Source: Chitinophagales bacterium (GTDB taxonomy: Bacteria; Bacteroidota; Bacteroidia; Chitinophagales; CAIODY01). From it: a stretch of DNA of 35,638 nucleotides. Both the position numbers and the translations under genes were made by a program. The notes below the pieces were generated by a model that made no database searches, had not been told where the DNA came from, and saw only the letters and a program-made list of their open reading frames with translations. Below are positions 7,823 through 17,200 of the stretch, in pieces (positions within the stretch are counted from its first letter, which is position 1; each line of letters begins with the position of its first letter). The stretch is from positions 1-35,638 of the forward strand of contig JAPJNH010000033.1 in assembly GCA_026461075.1 (NCBI GenBank), in the 5' to 3' direction.

Positions 7823-9037
7823 ATGACAGCTACACGAACCATTGCCCACATGGATCTCGATACCTTTTTTGTGTCGGTAGAACGCTTGCAAAACTCCGCC
7901 CTTATCGGTAAGCCGGTATTGGTTGGCGGCGCTAGCGACCGTGGGGTGGTAGCTTCTTGTAGTTACGAAGCGCGTAGTTATGGCATACATTCTGCCATGC
8001 CCATGAAAATGGCGCGACAGCTCTGTCCAGAAGCAATTATCGTTCGTGGCGACCATGAACGTTATAGCTATTATTCCAATGTCGTTTCAGAAATTATTGA
8101 AGAAGCGGTACCGCTCTATGAAAAAATGTCTATCGACGAATTCTATATGGACCTCTCCGGAATGGATCGCTTCTTTGGGTCTTATAAGTGGGCTACCGAA
8201 CTCCGTCAACGCATTATTCGCGAAAGTGGATTGCCCTTGTCTTTTGCCATGTCGATTAATAAAACAGTCGCTAAAATAGGAACAGGGCAAGCGAAGCCCA
8301 ATGGACAGCTGCAAATTGAATATGGAAAAGAGAAAGATTTTTTAGCCCCCTTATCCGTTCGTAAAATTCCAATGGTAGGCGAGAAGACCTATCAAATTTT
8401 AAAAAGTATGGGCATTGAAAAAATCGAAACGATTCAGCAAATGCCATCGGAGCTAATGCAACAAGTTTTGGGCGAAAACGGACTGGCAATTTGGCGGAAG
8501 GCGAATGCCTTGGATGATACGCCCGTATTGCCCTATTGTGAACAGCAGTCATTATCCACTGAAACTACTTTCGAGCGAGATACGATGGACTTGACCCATT
8601 TACACCGTGTATTGATTCATCAAATCGAACAGCTCACCTTTCAGCTTCGCTCGAGCGATCGGCTAACGGGTTGTATCACTATCAAACTACGCTATTCTGA
8701 TTTCAATACGCATACTATGCAATTGCGCATTCCGTATACCGCCCTTGATCACGTTCTGATTACGAAAGCTAAGGAGCTCTTTGCGAAACTCTATACACAA
8801 CGCTTACAGATTCGTTTAATCGGCGTCCGTTTTAGTCATTTGATTCAGGGGGCTTATCAATTTGATTTATTTGATGATACCAAAGAAAAAGTATTACTCT
8901 ATGCCGCCATGGATAAGCTCCGCAAGCGCTTTGGTAAGGATACGATACAAAGAGCGGGAGGGGTTGATTTTAAAGATGTAGCAGAAGTAAGAGATTCTCG
9001 TAAAACAAAACTATTGAATAAAGGGAAGAAGAAATGA
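7823..9037 (+). CDS. dinB: Y-family DNA polymerase (DinB/Pol IV type)
   Basis: A 404-residue translesion polymerase. The palm motifs are visible: D11 in HMDLDTFF and D105-E106 in SIDEFYMD, the metal-binding carboxylates of Y-family enzymes. The little-finger domain occupies about 240-345. A sliding-clamp binding motif, QFDLF at 346-350, is followed by a lysine-rich tail. It is the first gene of the inducible pair and shares four bases (ATGA) with dnaE, so the two are probably translationally coupled. In ImuB-DnaE2 systems the Y-family member is catalytically dead; here the catalytic acids are intact, so this looks like an active DinB rather than an ImuB. It is the only complete gene of the window ending in TGA. 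Confidence 0.93.
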   Translation: MTATRTIAHMDLDTFFVSVERLQNSALIGKPVLVGGASDRGVVASCSYEARSYGIHSAMPMKMARQLCPEAIIVRGDHERYSYYSNVVSEIIEEAVPLYEKMSIDEFYMDLSGMDRFFGSYKWATELRQRIIRESGLPLSFAMSINKTVAKIGTGQAKPNGQLQIEYGKEKDFLAPLSVRKIPMVGEKTYQILKSMGIEKIETIQQMPSELMQQVLGENGLAIWRKANALDDTPVLPYCEQQSLSTETTFERDTMDLTHLHRVLIHQIEQLTFQLRSSDRLTGCITIKLRYSDFNTHTMQLRIPYTALDHVLITKAKELFAKLYTQRLQIRLIGVRFSHLIQGAYQFDLFDDTKEKVLLYAAMDKLRKRFGKDTIQRAGGVDFKDVAEVRDSRKTKLLNKGKKK

Positions 9038-11976
9038 TCTTGGCGCATACGGCATATAGTTTTCATTACGGCGTATTGAGTACGGAAGAAATGCTCGAGC
9101 ACTTAGCTACTAACGGCTATACTCGATTTATTTTAGCTGACATCAATAATACCTCTGCTGTGTTGGATGCCTTGCGCCTAGCGCCTTTGAAAGGCTTAAA
9201 GCCCATTGTCGGAGTTGATTTTCGTAACGGCGTTCAACAACGATTCATCGCCATCGCTAAAAATAATGCAGGGTATCGTCGTATCAATGAATGCCTGAGT
9301 GCCTGCTTACATGCACAAGCATCCGTTCCCGAACAAGCGCCTGATCTCGGAGACGATGTAATTATCATCTATCCTTTAGCTGCGTATAAGTCGCAAACAC
9401 TCGGTCCCAATTGCTATATCGGCATTGCGCCGCATGAAGTGCAAAGCTTGGCCTTCTCTGCTGCAAAGCACCTCTTAAATCATTGCTTGGCACTGCCTGT
9501 TTTTAGCTTCGTGAACCGCGCTCACTTTGTGTCGCATCAATTATTGCGTGCAATTGATCAGAACATCGTTCTAAGCAAGTTGCAACGTCAAGATGTCGGA
9601 CGTGCCGATGAAAGTATTCTGCCAATCGAACAGATGAAGAAAGCCTATGAATGGCATCCGAAGCTGTGGACCAATGCAGAACGTATTTTTGAAGCTTGTG
9701 AGCTGTCATTTGAATACGGAAAGTTTGCAAACAAAAACCGAAAATGCTATACACGAAGTACGGTGGAAGATTGGCGCCTGCTCCGGCAGTTATGCGAAAT
9801 CGGATTGACAGAACGCTATCCTAAAGCAAATCGCGATATCCGCCAACGAATGGAGAAAGAGCTGCAAATCATCGGTCAGATGGAGTTTGCAGCCTATTTT
9901 TTAATCAACTGGGACCTGATTCAATATGCCCGAAGACGCAACTTTTATTATGTCGGCAGAGGTAGCGGCGCTAATAGCTTAGTCGCCTATCTGCTGCGTA
10001 TTACCGACGTCGATCCCATCGATCTAGATTTGTATTTTGAACGATTTATCAATCCGTATCGGACTAATCCGCCCGATTTCGATATGGACTTTTCCTGGAC
10101 CGACCGCGAAGATATTACGCAGTACATTTTTAATCGTTATGGCGATACACATACTGCTTTACTCGGCGCCTATAATACCTTTCAGCACGATGCGGTGATT
10201 CGTGAAATCGGAAAAGTAATGGGAATGCCTGCTCCAGAAATAGATCGTTTACAACGACTGCAAGATCTTTCGCAAGCCGATAGTCTGGGACAGCGCGTCT
10301 TGCGTTATAGCGCGATGCTCCAGGGATTACCCAGTCATCTTAGTATACACTCTAGCGGAATTCTTATTTCTGAAGAACCGATTTCGCAATACAGCGCCAC
10401 CTTCCTTCCTCCGAAAGGCTTTCCAACGACACAGTTTAGTATGCTTGAAGCAGAAGACATCGGCCTGTATAAGTTTGATATCTTAAGTCAACGTGGACTC
10501 GCGAAAATTAAAGAGGCGGTCGAGATTGTAGAACGAGAAGAGAAGGTGCGTTTGGATATTCATGATATGCCAAAGATTAAGAACGACCCTGTGGTAAAGC
10601 GTTTGCTAAAGGAAGGGGAGTGTATCGGTTGTTTTTATATCGAGTCGCCAGCTATGCGGATGTTGTTGACGAAGCTACGTGCAGATGATTATATCCGATT
10701 AGTTGCCGCCAGTTCTATTATACGCCCAGGAGTTTCTAAAAGTGGGATGATGGCAGAATATATCCGCCGTTATCGCAACGCCGACTTGCGTGAAAAAGCG
10801 CGTGAAGCACTACCGGAGTTGTATGATCTTTTACAAGAAACCTATGGCGTGATGGTCTATCAAGAGGATGTGATTAAAGTCGCGCATTATCTGGCAGGAT
10901 TGTCTTTGGCGGAAGCAGATTATTTGCGAAGAGGCATGACTTGGAAGTTTAAAAAGAGAAATGAATTCAACCAAGTGCATCAAAAGTTTTTGGAATCTTG
11001 CCGGGCTAAAGGCTTTTCCGAAAAGACGGTACAAGACTTATGGCATCAAATAGAGAGCTTTGCTAATTATGCTTTTTCTAAGGCGCATTCGGCTAGTTAT
11101 GCCGTGGAGAGTTTTCAAGCACTCTATATCAAAGCCTATTATCCTTTGGCCTATATGGCGGCGACCTTAAATCACGGAGGCGGATTTTATAAACCAGAGT
11201 TTTATGTACATGAGGCCCGTCGCTTTGGTGCAGATATACAAGCGCCTTGCGTGAATGAGAGCGATGCAGGTGTGCGTTTGAAAGGCAAACAGCTGTTCAT
11301 TGGCTTGAGTTGGATACAAGGTATCGAAAGCCCTTTTGTAGAATCTATTCTCCGCAATCGAAGTACAGAAGGCGCGTTTCAGCATTTAGCGGATTTTGTA
11401 GAGCGGCTGAATCCGGATATCAACCAGCTGCGTTTATTGATTAGAATTGGCGCTTTCCGCTTTACCCATTTAGCCAATAAGCAACTTTTGTGGGAAGCAC
11501 ATCTTTTAGTCGGGCAGCGGAAACGACAAGGTTCTGGACCTTTATTGTTCAGTACCGAGATTAGGCAAATTCAACTGCCGGCACTTACGGTAGACCCTTT
11601 GGAGGAGGCCTATACACAAATCGAGTTATTGGGCTTCCCGCTATGTTCTCCTTATTTGTTGGTAGCAGAAGATATCCCGAGTCCCTTACTAGCATCCGAT
11701 TTGAAACTGAATCTGTATCGCGAGGTGGAGCTAGTTGGCTATTTGGTAGCGTATAAAACAACCTATACACAGCAAGGGGATAAAATGTGCTTCGGTACCT
11801 TTCTCGACTTACACGGTCATTGGCTAGATACAGTTCATTTCCCCGCTGCTACGAAAGATTTTCCATTCCGCGGACCAGGGGTCTATCATTTAAAGGGAAG
11901 GGTAGAAGAAGAGTTTGATTTCTTTTATTTGAATGTCAGTTTTATGCGTCGCTTGAATAGTAAAAACGTAGGATAG
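9034..11976 (+). CDS. dnaE: second DNA polymerase III alpha subunit (short, error-prone type)
   Basis: A 980-residue C-family polymerase, shorter than the roughly 1160 residues of a replicative DnaE. The N-terminal PHP domain (about 1-210) begins directly at MILAHTAYS and keeps only H5 of the usual HxH metal motif, so PHP activity is doubtful. The polymerase aspartates are present: D348 and D350 in PPDFDMDF and D482 in KFDIL. The conserved finger stretch NYAFSKAHSASYAV lies near 678-691. Helix-hairpin-helix-like sequence follows at about 752-810 and an OB fold at about 890-975. The start overlaps dinB by four bases. Pairing with a Y-family polymerase under an S24 repressor suggests a lesion-bypass enzyme; the replicative DnaE should be encoded elsewhere. 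Confidence 0.9.
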   Translation: MILAHTAYSFHYGVLSTEEMLEHLATNGYTRFILADINNTSAVLDALRLAPLKGLKPIVGVDFRNGVQQRFIAIAKNNAGYRRINECLSACLHAQASVPEQAPDLGDDVIIIYPLAAYKSQTLGPNCYIGIAPHEVQSLAFSAAKHLLNHCLALPVFSFVNRAHFVSHQLLRAIDQNIVLSKLQRQDVGRADESILPIEQMKKAYEWHPKLWTNAERIFEACELSFEYGKFANKNRKCYTRSTVEDWRLLRQLCEIGLTERYPKANRDIRQRMEKELQIIGQMEFAAYFLINWDLIQYARRRNFYYVGRGSGANSLVAYLLRITDVDPIDLDLYFERFINPYRTNPPDFDMDFSWTDREDITQYIFNRYGDTHTALLGAYNTFQHDAVIREIGKVMGMPAPEIDRLQRLQDLSQADSLGQRVLRYSAMLQGLPSHLSIHSSGILISEEPISQYSATFLPPKGFPTTQFSMLEAEDIGLYKFDILSQRGLAKIKEAVEIVEREEKVRLDIHDMPKIKNDPVVKRLLKEGECIGCFYIESPAMRMLLTKLRADDYIRLVAASSIIRPGVSKSGMMAEYIRRYRNADLREKAREALPELYDLLQETYGVMVYQEDVIKVAHYLAGLSLAEADYLRRGMTWKFKKRNEFNQVHQKFLESCRAKGFSEKTVQDLWHQIESFANYAFSKAHSASYAVESFQALYIKAYYPLAYMAATLNHGGGFYKPEFYVHEARRFGADIQAPCVNESDAGVRLKGKQLFIGLSWIQGIESPFVESILRNRSTEGAFQHLADFVERLNPDINQLRLLIRIGAFRFTHLANKQLLWEAHLLVGQRKRQGSGPLLFSTEIRQIQLPALTVDPLEEAYTQIELLGFPLCSPYLLVAEDIPSPLLASDLKLNLYREVELVGYLVAYKTTYTQQGDKMCFGTFLDLHGHWLDTVHFPAATKDFPFRGPGVYHLKGRVEEEFDFFYLNVSFMRRLNSKNVG

Positions 11977-11985
11977 TAGTTAATT

Positions 11986-11998
11986 TATAACTTTACTT
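11986..11998 (+). repeat. direct repeat copy 1 upstream of the mobile mystery pair
   Basis: TATAACTTTACTT, identical to the copy at 12019-12031, with 33 bp between corresponding positions (about three helical turns). It overlaps a -7-like box, TACTTTTG at 11994-12001, so a bound regulator could occlude the promoter. This is probably an operator for the HTH protein encoded immediately downstream. Confidence 0.6.
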
Positions 11999-12018
11999 TT
12001 GATTTATTAAAGAAAAGC

Positions 12019-12031
12019 TATAACTTTACTT
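12019..12031 (+). repeat. direct repeat copy 2 upstream of the mobile mystery pair
   Basis: Second exact copy of TATAACTTTACTT. It ends one base before the ATG at 12033 and so occupies the ribosome-binding region. Two identical non-palindromic sites at this spacing suggest tandem binding by the neighbouring XRE-type protein. Confidence 0.6.
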
Positions 12032-12032
12032 A

Positions 12033-12491
12033 ATGAACAAAAAATCTATTCAATTACAGCAGCTAAATCAAAAAATGATGCGGATGGCGGTTTTGCGGAA
12101 AATGCCCATGCCAACGCATGGTTGGGTGAAAGCAATCCGTGGTGCAATAGGAATGTCGATGCAACAATTGGGGAATCGACTCTCGATTTCTAAGCAAGCA
12201 GTACTAGATTTAGAAAAGCGTGAGCAGACGGGTGCAATAACAATCAAAGCGCTGAAAGAAGTGGCGCAGGCCATGGATATGGAATTGGTTTATGGCTTTG
12301 TTCCGAAAGACGGCACTTTAGAAGCTTTGGTTGAACGAAGAGCAACAGAAATTGCAAGGGAAATTGTATTGCGTACTGCCACTACGATGCAGTTAGAGGA
12401 TCAAGCAAATTCAAAAAAAAGAATTGCCAAAGCAATAAAAGAGCGAGCGAATGCGTTATTACATGCAAAGTCTAAACTATTATGGGATTAA
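12033..12491 (+). CDS. mobile mystery protein A (XRE-type regulator)
   Basis: A 152-residue protein matching the 'mobile mystery protein A' pattern: a basic N terminus with the conserved PTHGWVKAIRGAIGMS stretch (27-42), a Cro/cI-type helix-turn-helix (about 32-85, SISKQAVLDLEKRE) and a helical C-terminal half. In this family the gene is found next to mobile mystery protein B, a Fic enzyme, in variable genome regions, and the arrangement resembles an antitoxin-toxin pair. Here it precedes and overlaps the Fic gene by ten bases. The two identical direct repeats just upstream suggest autoregulation. Its role as an antitoxin is inference. Confidence 0.85.
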   Translation: MNKKSIQLQQLNQKMMRMAVLRKMPMPTHGWVKAIRGAIGMSMQQLGNRLSISKQAVLDLEKREQTGAITIKALKEVAQAMDMELVYGFVPKDGTLEALVERRATEIAREIVLRTATTMQLEDQANSKKRIAKAIKERANALLHAKSKLLWD

Positions 12492-13078
12492 TGGATACTA
12501 GCTCATTCGGTCAGACTCCTTTGGATGCGGATGAGCGAGAAGGCTTGCTGATTGCGAGTATAACGACTAATGGAGAGCTGGATGAATTTGAGCAACACAA
12601 CATTGAGCATGCCTTGCAATGGCTGATGGGACGGTCTTTTACAGCGGATGTTGTTTTTAGTGAAGCATTTATTCGCTTGGTGCACAAACGAATGTTTGGC
12701 GAGGTTTGGGTATGGGCAGGGGAGTTTCGAAAGACGAATAAAAACTTCGGCGTTGATAAATGGGAAATTATTACCGAACTCCGTAAGCTAATCGATGATG
12801 CTAAATTTTGGCACGCGAATGCAATTTATCCTCCAGATGAATTAGCGCTACGGTTTAAGCATCGTATTGTACAGATTCATTGTTTTGCCAATGGTAACGG
12901 GCGACATAGTCGTTTGATGGCGGATATCATTATTGAAAAATTGTACCAAATGCCCGCCTTCACTTGGGGACGTAAGTTTCAACAGAAAGATGTTCTAATC
13001 CGAAACTTGTATTTAGACGCAATCAAGTTGGCTGACAATGGAGATTTTAGCGCGTTGCTGAAATTCGCTCGGTCTTAG
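12482..13078 (+). CDS. mobile mystery protein B (Fic-domain protein)
   Basis: A 198-residue Fic-family protein, a class that usually transfers AMP or other phosphate-containing groups to target proteins. The active-site motif is HCFANGNGRHSR at 133-144: catalytic H133, the GNGR anion-binding loop and R144 are present, while the usual Asp/Glu two residues before the second Gly of the motif is N137. The N-terminal stretch QTPLDADEREGLL (about 10-22) is typical of the family. An alternative ATG at 12491 would join the upstream stop as TAATG and remove three residues. With its HTH partner it forms a compact two-gene accessory module between the mutagenesis cassette and galE. Confidence 0.87.
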   Translation: MGLMDTSSFGQTPLDADEREGLLIASITTNGELDEFEQHNIEHALQWLMGRSFTADVVFSEAFIRLVHKRMFGEVWVWAGEFRKTNKNFGVDKWEIITELRKLIDDAKFWHANAIYPPDELALRFKHRIVQIHCFANGNGRHSRLMADIIIEKLYQMPAFTWGRKFQQKDVLIRNLYLDAIKLADNGDFSALLKFARS

Positions 13079-13114
13079 TCATCCGCTTAATTTTCTTATC
13101 TCCGCTTATTTGTA

Positions 13115-13122
13115 TATTTTTG
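13115..13122 (+). promoter_or_regulatory. -7 promoter box for galE
   Basis: TATTTTTG matches TAnnTTTG exactly but ends only four bases before the galE ATG. If used, transcription would begin at or next to the start codon and the mRNA would be leaderless. No good -33 TTTG stands 19-20 bases upstream. Confidence 0.4.
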
Positions 13123-13126
13123 ATTT

Positions 13127-14137
13127 ATGTCCAAGATTGTTGTAACGGGTGGATGCGGTTATATCGGCAGTCATACAATTGTCGATTTAATACAAAATGG
13201 CTATGAAGTTGTTTGTATAGATAATCTCGTACGTGGGAAACGTTCTCAATTGGATTGTATTGCCGTTATTACAGGTGTCGACGTACCTTTTTATGAGGTA
13301 GACATGTGCGATGAAGTGGCACTCTCAAAAGCTTTTGATGCGATTGGCGCAATTGGCGGGGTGATTCATTTTGCCGCACTGAAATCCGTACCGGAGTCGG
13401 TGGAGAAACCAGAATGGTATTTGAATAATAATATGGGAGCGCTGCAGAATTTGTTACAGCAGATGCAACTTCGTCAGATCAATCATTTAGTGTTCTCTTC
13501 TTCCTGCGCTGTTTACGGAAGCCCAGTAAAACTTCCGGTTACAGAAGACTGTCCGTTTGCCGACCAAGTTTCGCCTTATGCTCTTTCCAAACAGAAAGGT
13601 GAGCTTTTAGTCCAGGAGCAGATGCTCAAAAATCAAAACTTGCGCTGTTCTATTCTTCGTTATTTTAATCCTATCGGCGCACATCCTTCTGGTAAAATGG
13701 GGGAGAATCCGTATGAAAAAACGACGAATCTCTTGCCTCTTATTTTGAAGGTTGCTAAGCAAGAAATTCCTTTTCTGACAGTCAATGGGAATGACTATCC
13801 TACACCGGATGGTACTGCCATTCGCGACTATGTACACGTTTGCGATATCGCTCACGCCCACGTTTTAGCATTTAAAGCGCTTTCTGATTCTACCAAACCG
13901 CAATTGCAAACCTATAATCTCGGGAGTGAACAAGGGTATTCCGTACTCGAGATGATTCATGCATTTGAGGCATGCAATGGAAGAAAAGTACCGTATTCCA
14001 TTCATAAACGTCGCGTAGGTGATCCGGCCGCTATTTATGCAGATATTTCAAAAGCAAAAAAGGAGCTTAATTGGTTGCCCATCAACGACTTGGCTAGCAT
14101 GCTCGGAAGTGCTTGGGATTGGGCTAGAAAAAAATAA
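13127..14137 (+). CDS. galE: UDP-glucose 4-epimerase
   Basis: A 336-residue extended short-chain dehydrogenase that interconverts UDP-glucose and UDP-galactose using bound NAD+. The Rossmann motif GGCGYIGSH is at 8-16, the catalytic serine is S126 in SSSCAVYG, and the catalytic Tyr-Lys pair is Y151 and K155 in YALSK. Length agrees with bacterial GalE (about 338). It supplies galactose units for surface polysaccharides. The gene stands alone, with its own presumptive promoter and a 107-base gap before the surface-protein gene. Related epimerases acting on other UDP-sugars cannot be excluded by eye. Confidence 0.93.
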   Translation: MSKIVVTGGCGYIGSHTIVDLIQNGYEVVCIDNLVRGKRSQLDCIAVITGVDVPFYEVDMCDEVALSKAFDAIGAIGGVIHFAALKSVPESVEKPEWYLNNNMGALQNLLQQMQLRQINHLVFSSSCAVYGSPVKLPVTEDCPFADQVSPYALSKQKGELLVQEQMLKNQNLRCSILRYFNPIGAHPSGKMGENPYEKTTNLLPLILKVAKQEIPFLTVNGNDYPTPDGTAIRDYVHVCDIAHAHVLAFKALSDSTKPQLQTYNLGSEQGYSVLEMIHAFEACNGRKVPYSIHKRRVGDPAAIYADISKAKKELNWLPINDLASMLGSAWDWARKK

Positions 14138-14244
14138 ATATTCGCGTAAACTTTTTGATAGAATAGTTTGTCTTATTTACCGATTTCGCTTTGAAATATT
14201 GACAAAAATCAGCAATTTTAAAGGGTAAATTAGGTTATTACTGT

Positions 14245-17200
14245 TTGAGAAATTTTGTTAGATATTGTTTATTCGTACTCGTGTTTTTCATTTTTGGAAG
14301 AGCACAAGCTAGTCACATTGTTGGAGGCGACTTAACCTATACCTATAACGGAGGCACAAGCTATACTTTTACTTTAACCCTCTATCGTGATTGTCAGAAT
14401 TCGACCACTACCTTTCCTAATCCTGCAGGCGGAGGCGGTGGGACTGCGCCTAAACTATACGTGTATTATTCTTCAGGATTTGCTCCAGCAACACTAGGGA
14501 CCGCGTATGGCTCTGCCCTAAATCTAGCTTTCGCTCCTGGTTACAATACCACGGGAACAACAGTGAGTCCTTACTACTATTCACCCTGCCTCACATTCCC
14601 TGCAGGGATTTGCGTTAAGAAAGCGGTTTACACAGCTACGACCAATTTGCCTGCCACACCGGGCGGCTATACGGTTTTGTATCAGAATTGCTGTCGTAAT
14701 TCAAGCGTGAATTTTAATATTAATACTAGCCAAGACGGAGCAACCTATTTGTGTGAGGTCCCAGGTTCCCCTTACCAAGCGAATAGTAGCCCTGTCTTCA
14801 CAACATTACCTCCAATCGCAATTTGTCAAAACTCACCATTTTCATTCCCTTGTGGTGCAACGGATGCGAACGGAGATCAATTGGTATATTCTTTGAATAC
14901 ACCCTTCAATGGAACAATGACCCCTCCTGTTGGATTCTCGGGACTGACATGGAATAGTGCAGGGGGGTATTCAATAAGCAATTTCTTAGGAGGAACCCCC
15001 GCATTGGCTATCGACCCTAACACAGGAGTCCTTACTTGTAATCCTCCAAACGCTGGAACATTTTGTGTCGGAATCAAAGTGGAGGAATATCGAAATGGCG
15101 TTTATATTGGTTGTATCTATCGGGATATTCAATTCAATATCAATCCTTGCGTGACGGTTGTCTCTGCTGCTGTGGCAAATACTGCTGGATTCAATTACGT
15201 ACTTGCATGCGGAAGCAAGACGGTAACCTTTACCAATAATTCAAGTCCAATCAATGGAACCTTGACAACCTTCTTCTGGAATTTTGGGGATCCCCTCAGC
15301 ACCGCTGATACTTCAAAACTGCAATCACCGATTTATACCTATTCCGACACGGGTACCTATACAGCCTTGTATATCATGAATCCAGGACAAATAGGTTCAT
15401 GCTCTGATACGGTCTATAAAACAGTGAAGGTATACGATAAGCCTTTTGTGAATTTTGGTATAATTGGGAATAAAGTCTGCACGAATATCAGCTTTAAGGA
15501 TTCAAGTAAAATAAAACAAACGCCTGCAGTTGCCACCTATAAATGGTCGTTTGGGGATGGTTCCTATTCTACCTTGCAGAATCCAACTCATATTTATTCT
15601 GGAGGAGGAAATTATAATGTCAAACTTGTTGTTACCCAGGCCTCCGGTTGTAAGGATTCGCTCACGAAAGTTTTAACGGTTATCGGACCCTATCCAACAG
15701 CGGTTATTAATGTGGTGACACCTAACTGTAAATCCAAAACAATAAGTTTTGCCCCCGGTTCTTCCTATTATTCCTACTTATGGAACTTCGGCGACTTAAA
15801 TACACTGGCCGACTCTTCCATCAGCTCCAATCCAAGTTATACCTATCCCGATACGGGATCCTATACTGTTACGTTAAAGATTAATCAAAGCTTGGCTGCT
15901 GCTTGCCGAAGTACTGCCACAGTTGTCGTTAAAACCTATCCTCCATTTAATGCTGGATTGAAGCTCTTTCCAAATCCGACTTGCGTTAATACCCCAATTG
16001 TTTTTACCGATACCTCCAAAGGTATTTTAATGCCTAATTATTGGAGCCTGAATTACGGCGACGCCTCGCCGATACTTACCTCAACTGTTGCTCCTTTCAG
16101 CGCCTCGCATGCCTACAGCGCTACCGGTACCTATTCCATTAAGTTTTTGGTGAAGAATAGTGCAGGCTGTCGAGATAGCGTGCTTAGAAGTGTTCAAATA
16201 CAGACTCCTCCGGTTGCCGCTATCAGCGTTCCGCCTTTAGTTTGTAATTCTATGCAGGTAGCTCCCGCTTCAGTAAATACAGCCTATTCTTATGCGTGGG
16301 ACTTCGGACAAGCAAATACAAATGCAGATACATCTTCGTTCATAAGTCCTGCTTATACTTATACAGATACAGGGGCGCATCAAATTCGTTTAATCCTCAA
16401 TCCTACCATTGGAGGCACCTGCACCGATACCGCAACCGCTTGGGTAAAAGTGTATAGCCCACTAACGGCTAACTTCGCACAAAATCCATCCATTGCTTGT
16501 ATTGGCAACTCTACGCAATTCGTCAATTTGTCTGCTGGAATTGTAAATCCAAGTTCTTATCAATGGACTTTCTCCGACGGCTTTAGCTCTACAGCGCTTA
16601 ATCCTATTCATGCGTTTAACGCAGTAGATACTTTTCAAGTGAAACTAATCGCGAACTATGCCAGCATTGGCTGTTCGGATAGTACACAGAAGGATGTGAT
16701 CATTTACCCAATCGCTAATGCGATAATAGCAACGGCACCTTTACAATGTCAGTCTCTGGCAGTAAACTTTATGACGCCATCTATCGCTGGATCTTATTCA
16801 TGGAACTTTGGCGATATGTCGACCAATTTAGATACTTCGTCGATTCAAAATACAAGCTATACTTACCCAGATACTGGCGCCTATACCGTTCGTCAGATTT
16901 TGAATATCGGTATGCAGGGTACCTGTTCAGATACCGTGTATAAAACTATTCGCGTTTATGGTCCGCTGAAGTCATACTTTAAGTACGCTCCGCACATCGT
17001 TTGTCCGAATTACCCAATTCAGTTCGTCGATTCTTCCTATGGTCGTTCAAAACCTACCTTACGCAAGTGGGATTTCGGTGATGCCTCTCCAATTGCTTAT
17101 GGCACTAATGTCACCCATGCCTATGCTAATACAGGCTTTTATAATGTGACCTTAATTGTGTTCAACGCGCAAGGTTGCTCCGATACGAGTGTTCAAGTAG

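Noticed and set aside
14199-14204. TTGACA as an E. coli-type -35 box before the PKD gene
   Set aside because: Promoters elsewhere in the window follow the Bacteroidota -33/-7 pattern, and no matching -10 stands at the right distance.
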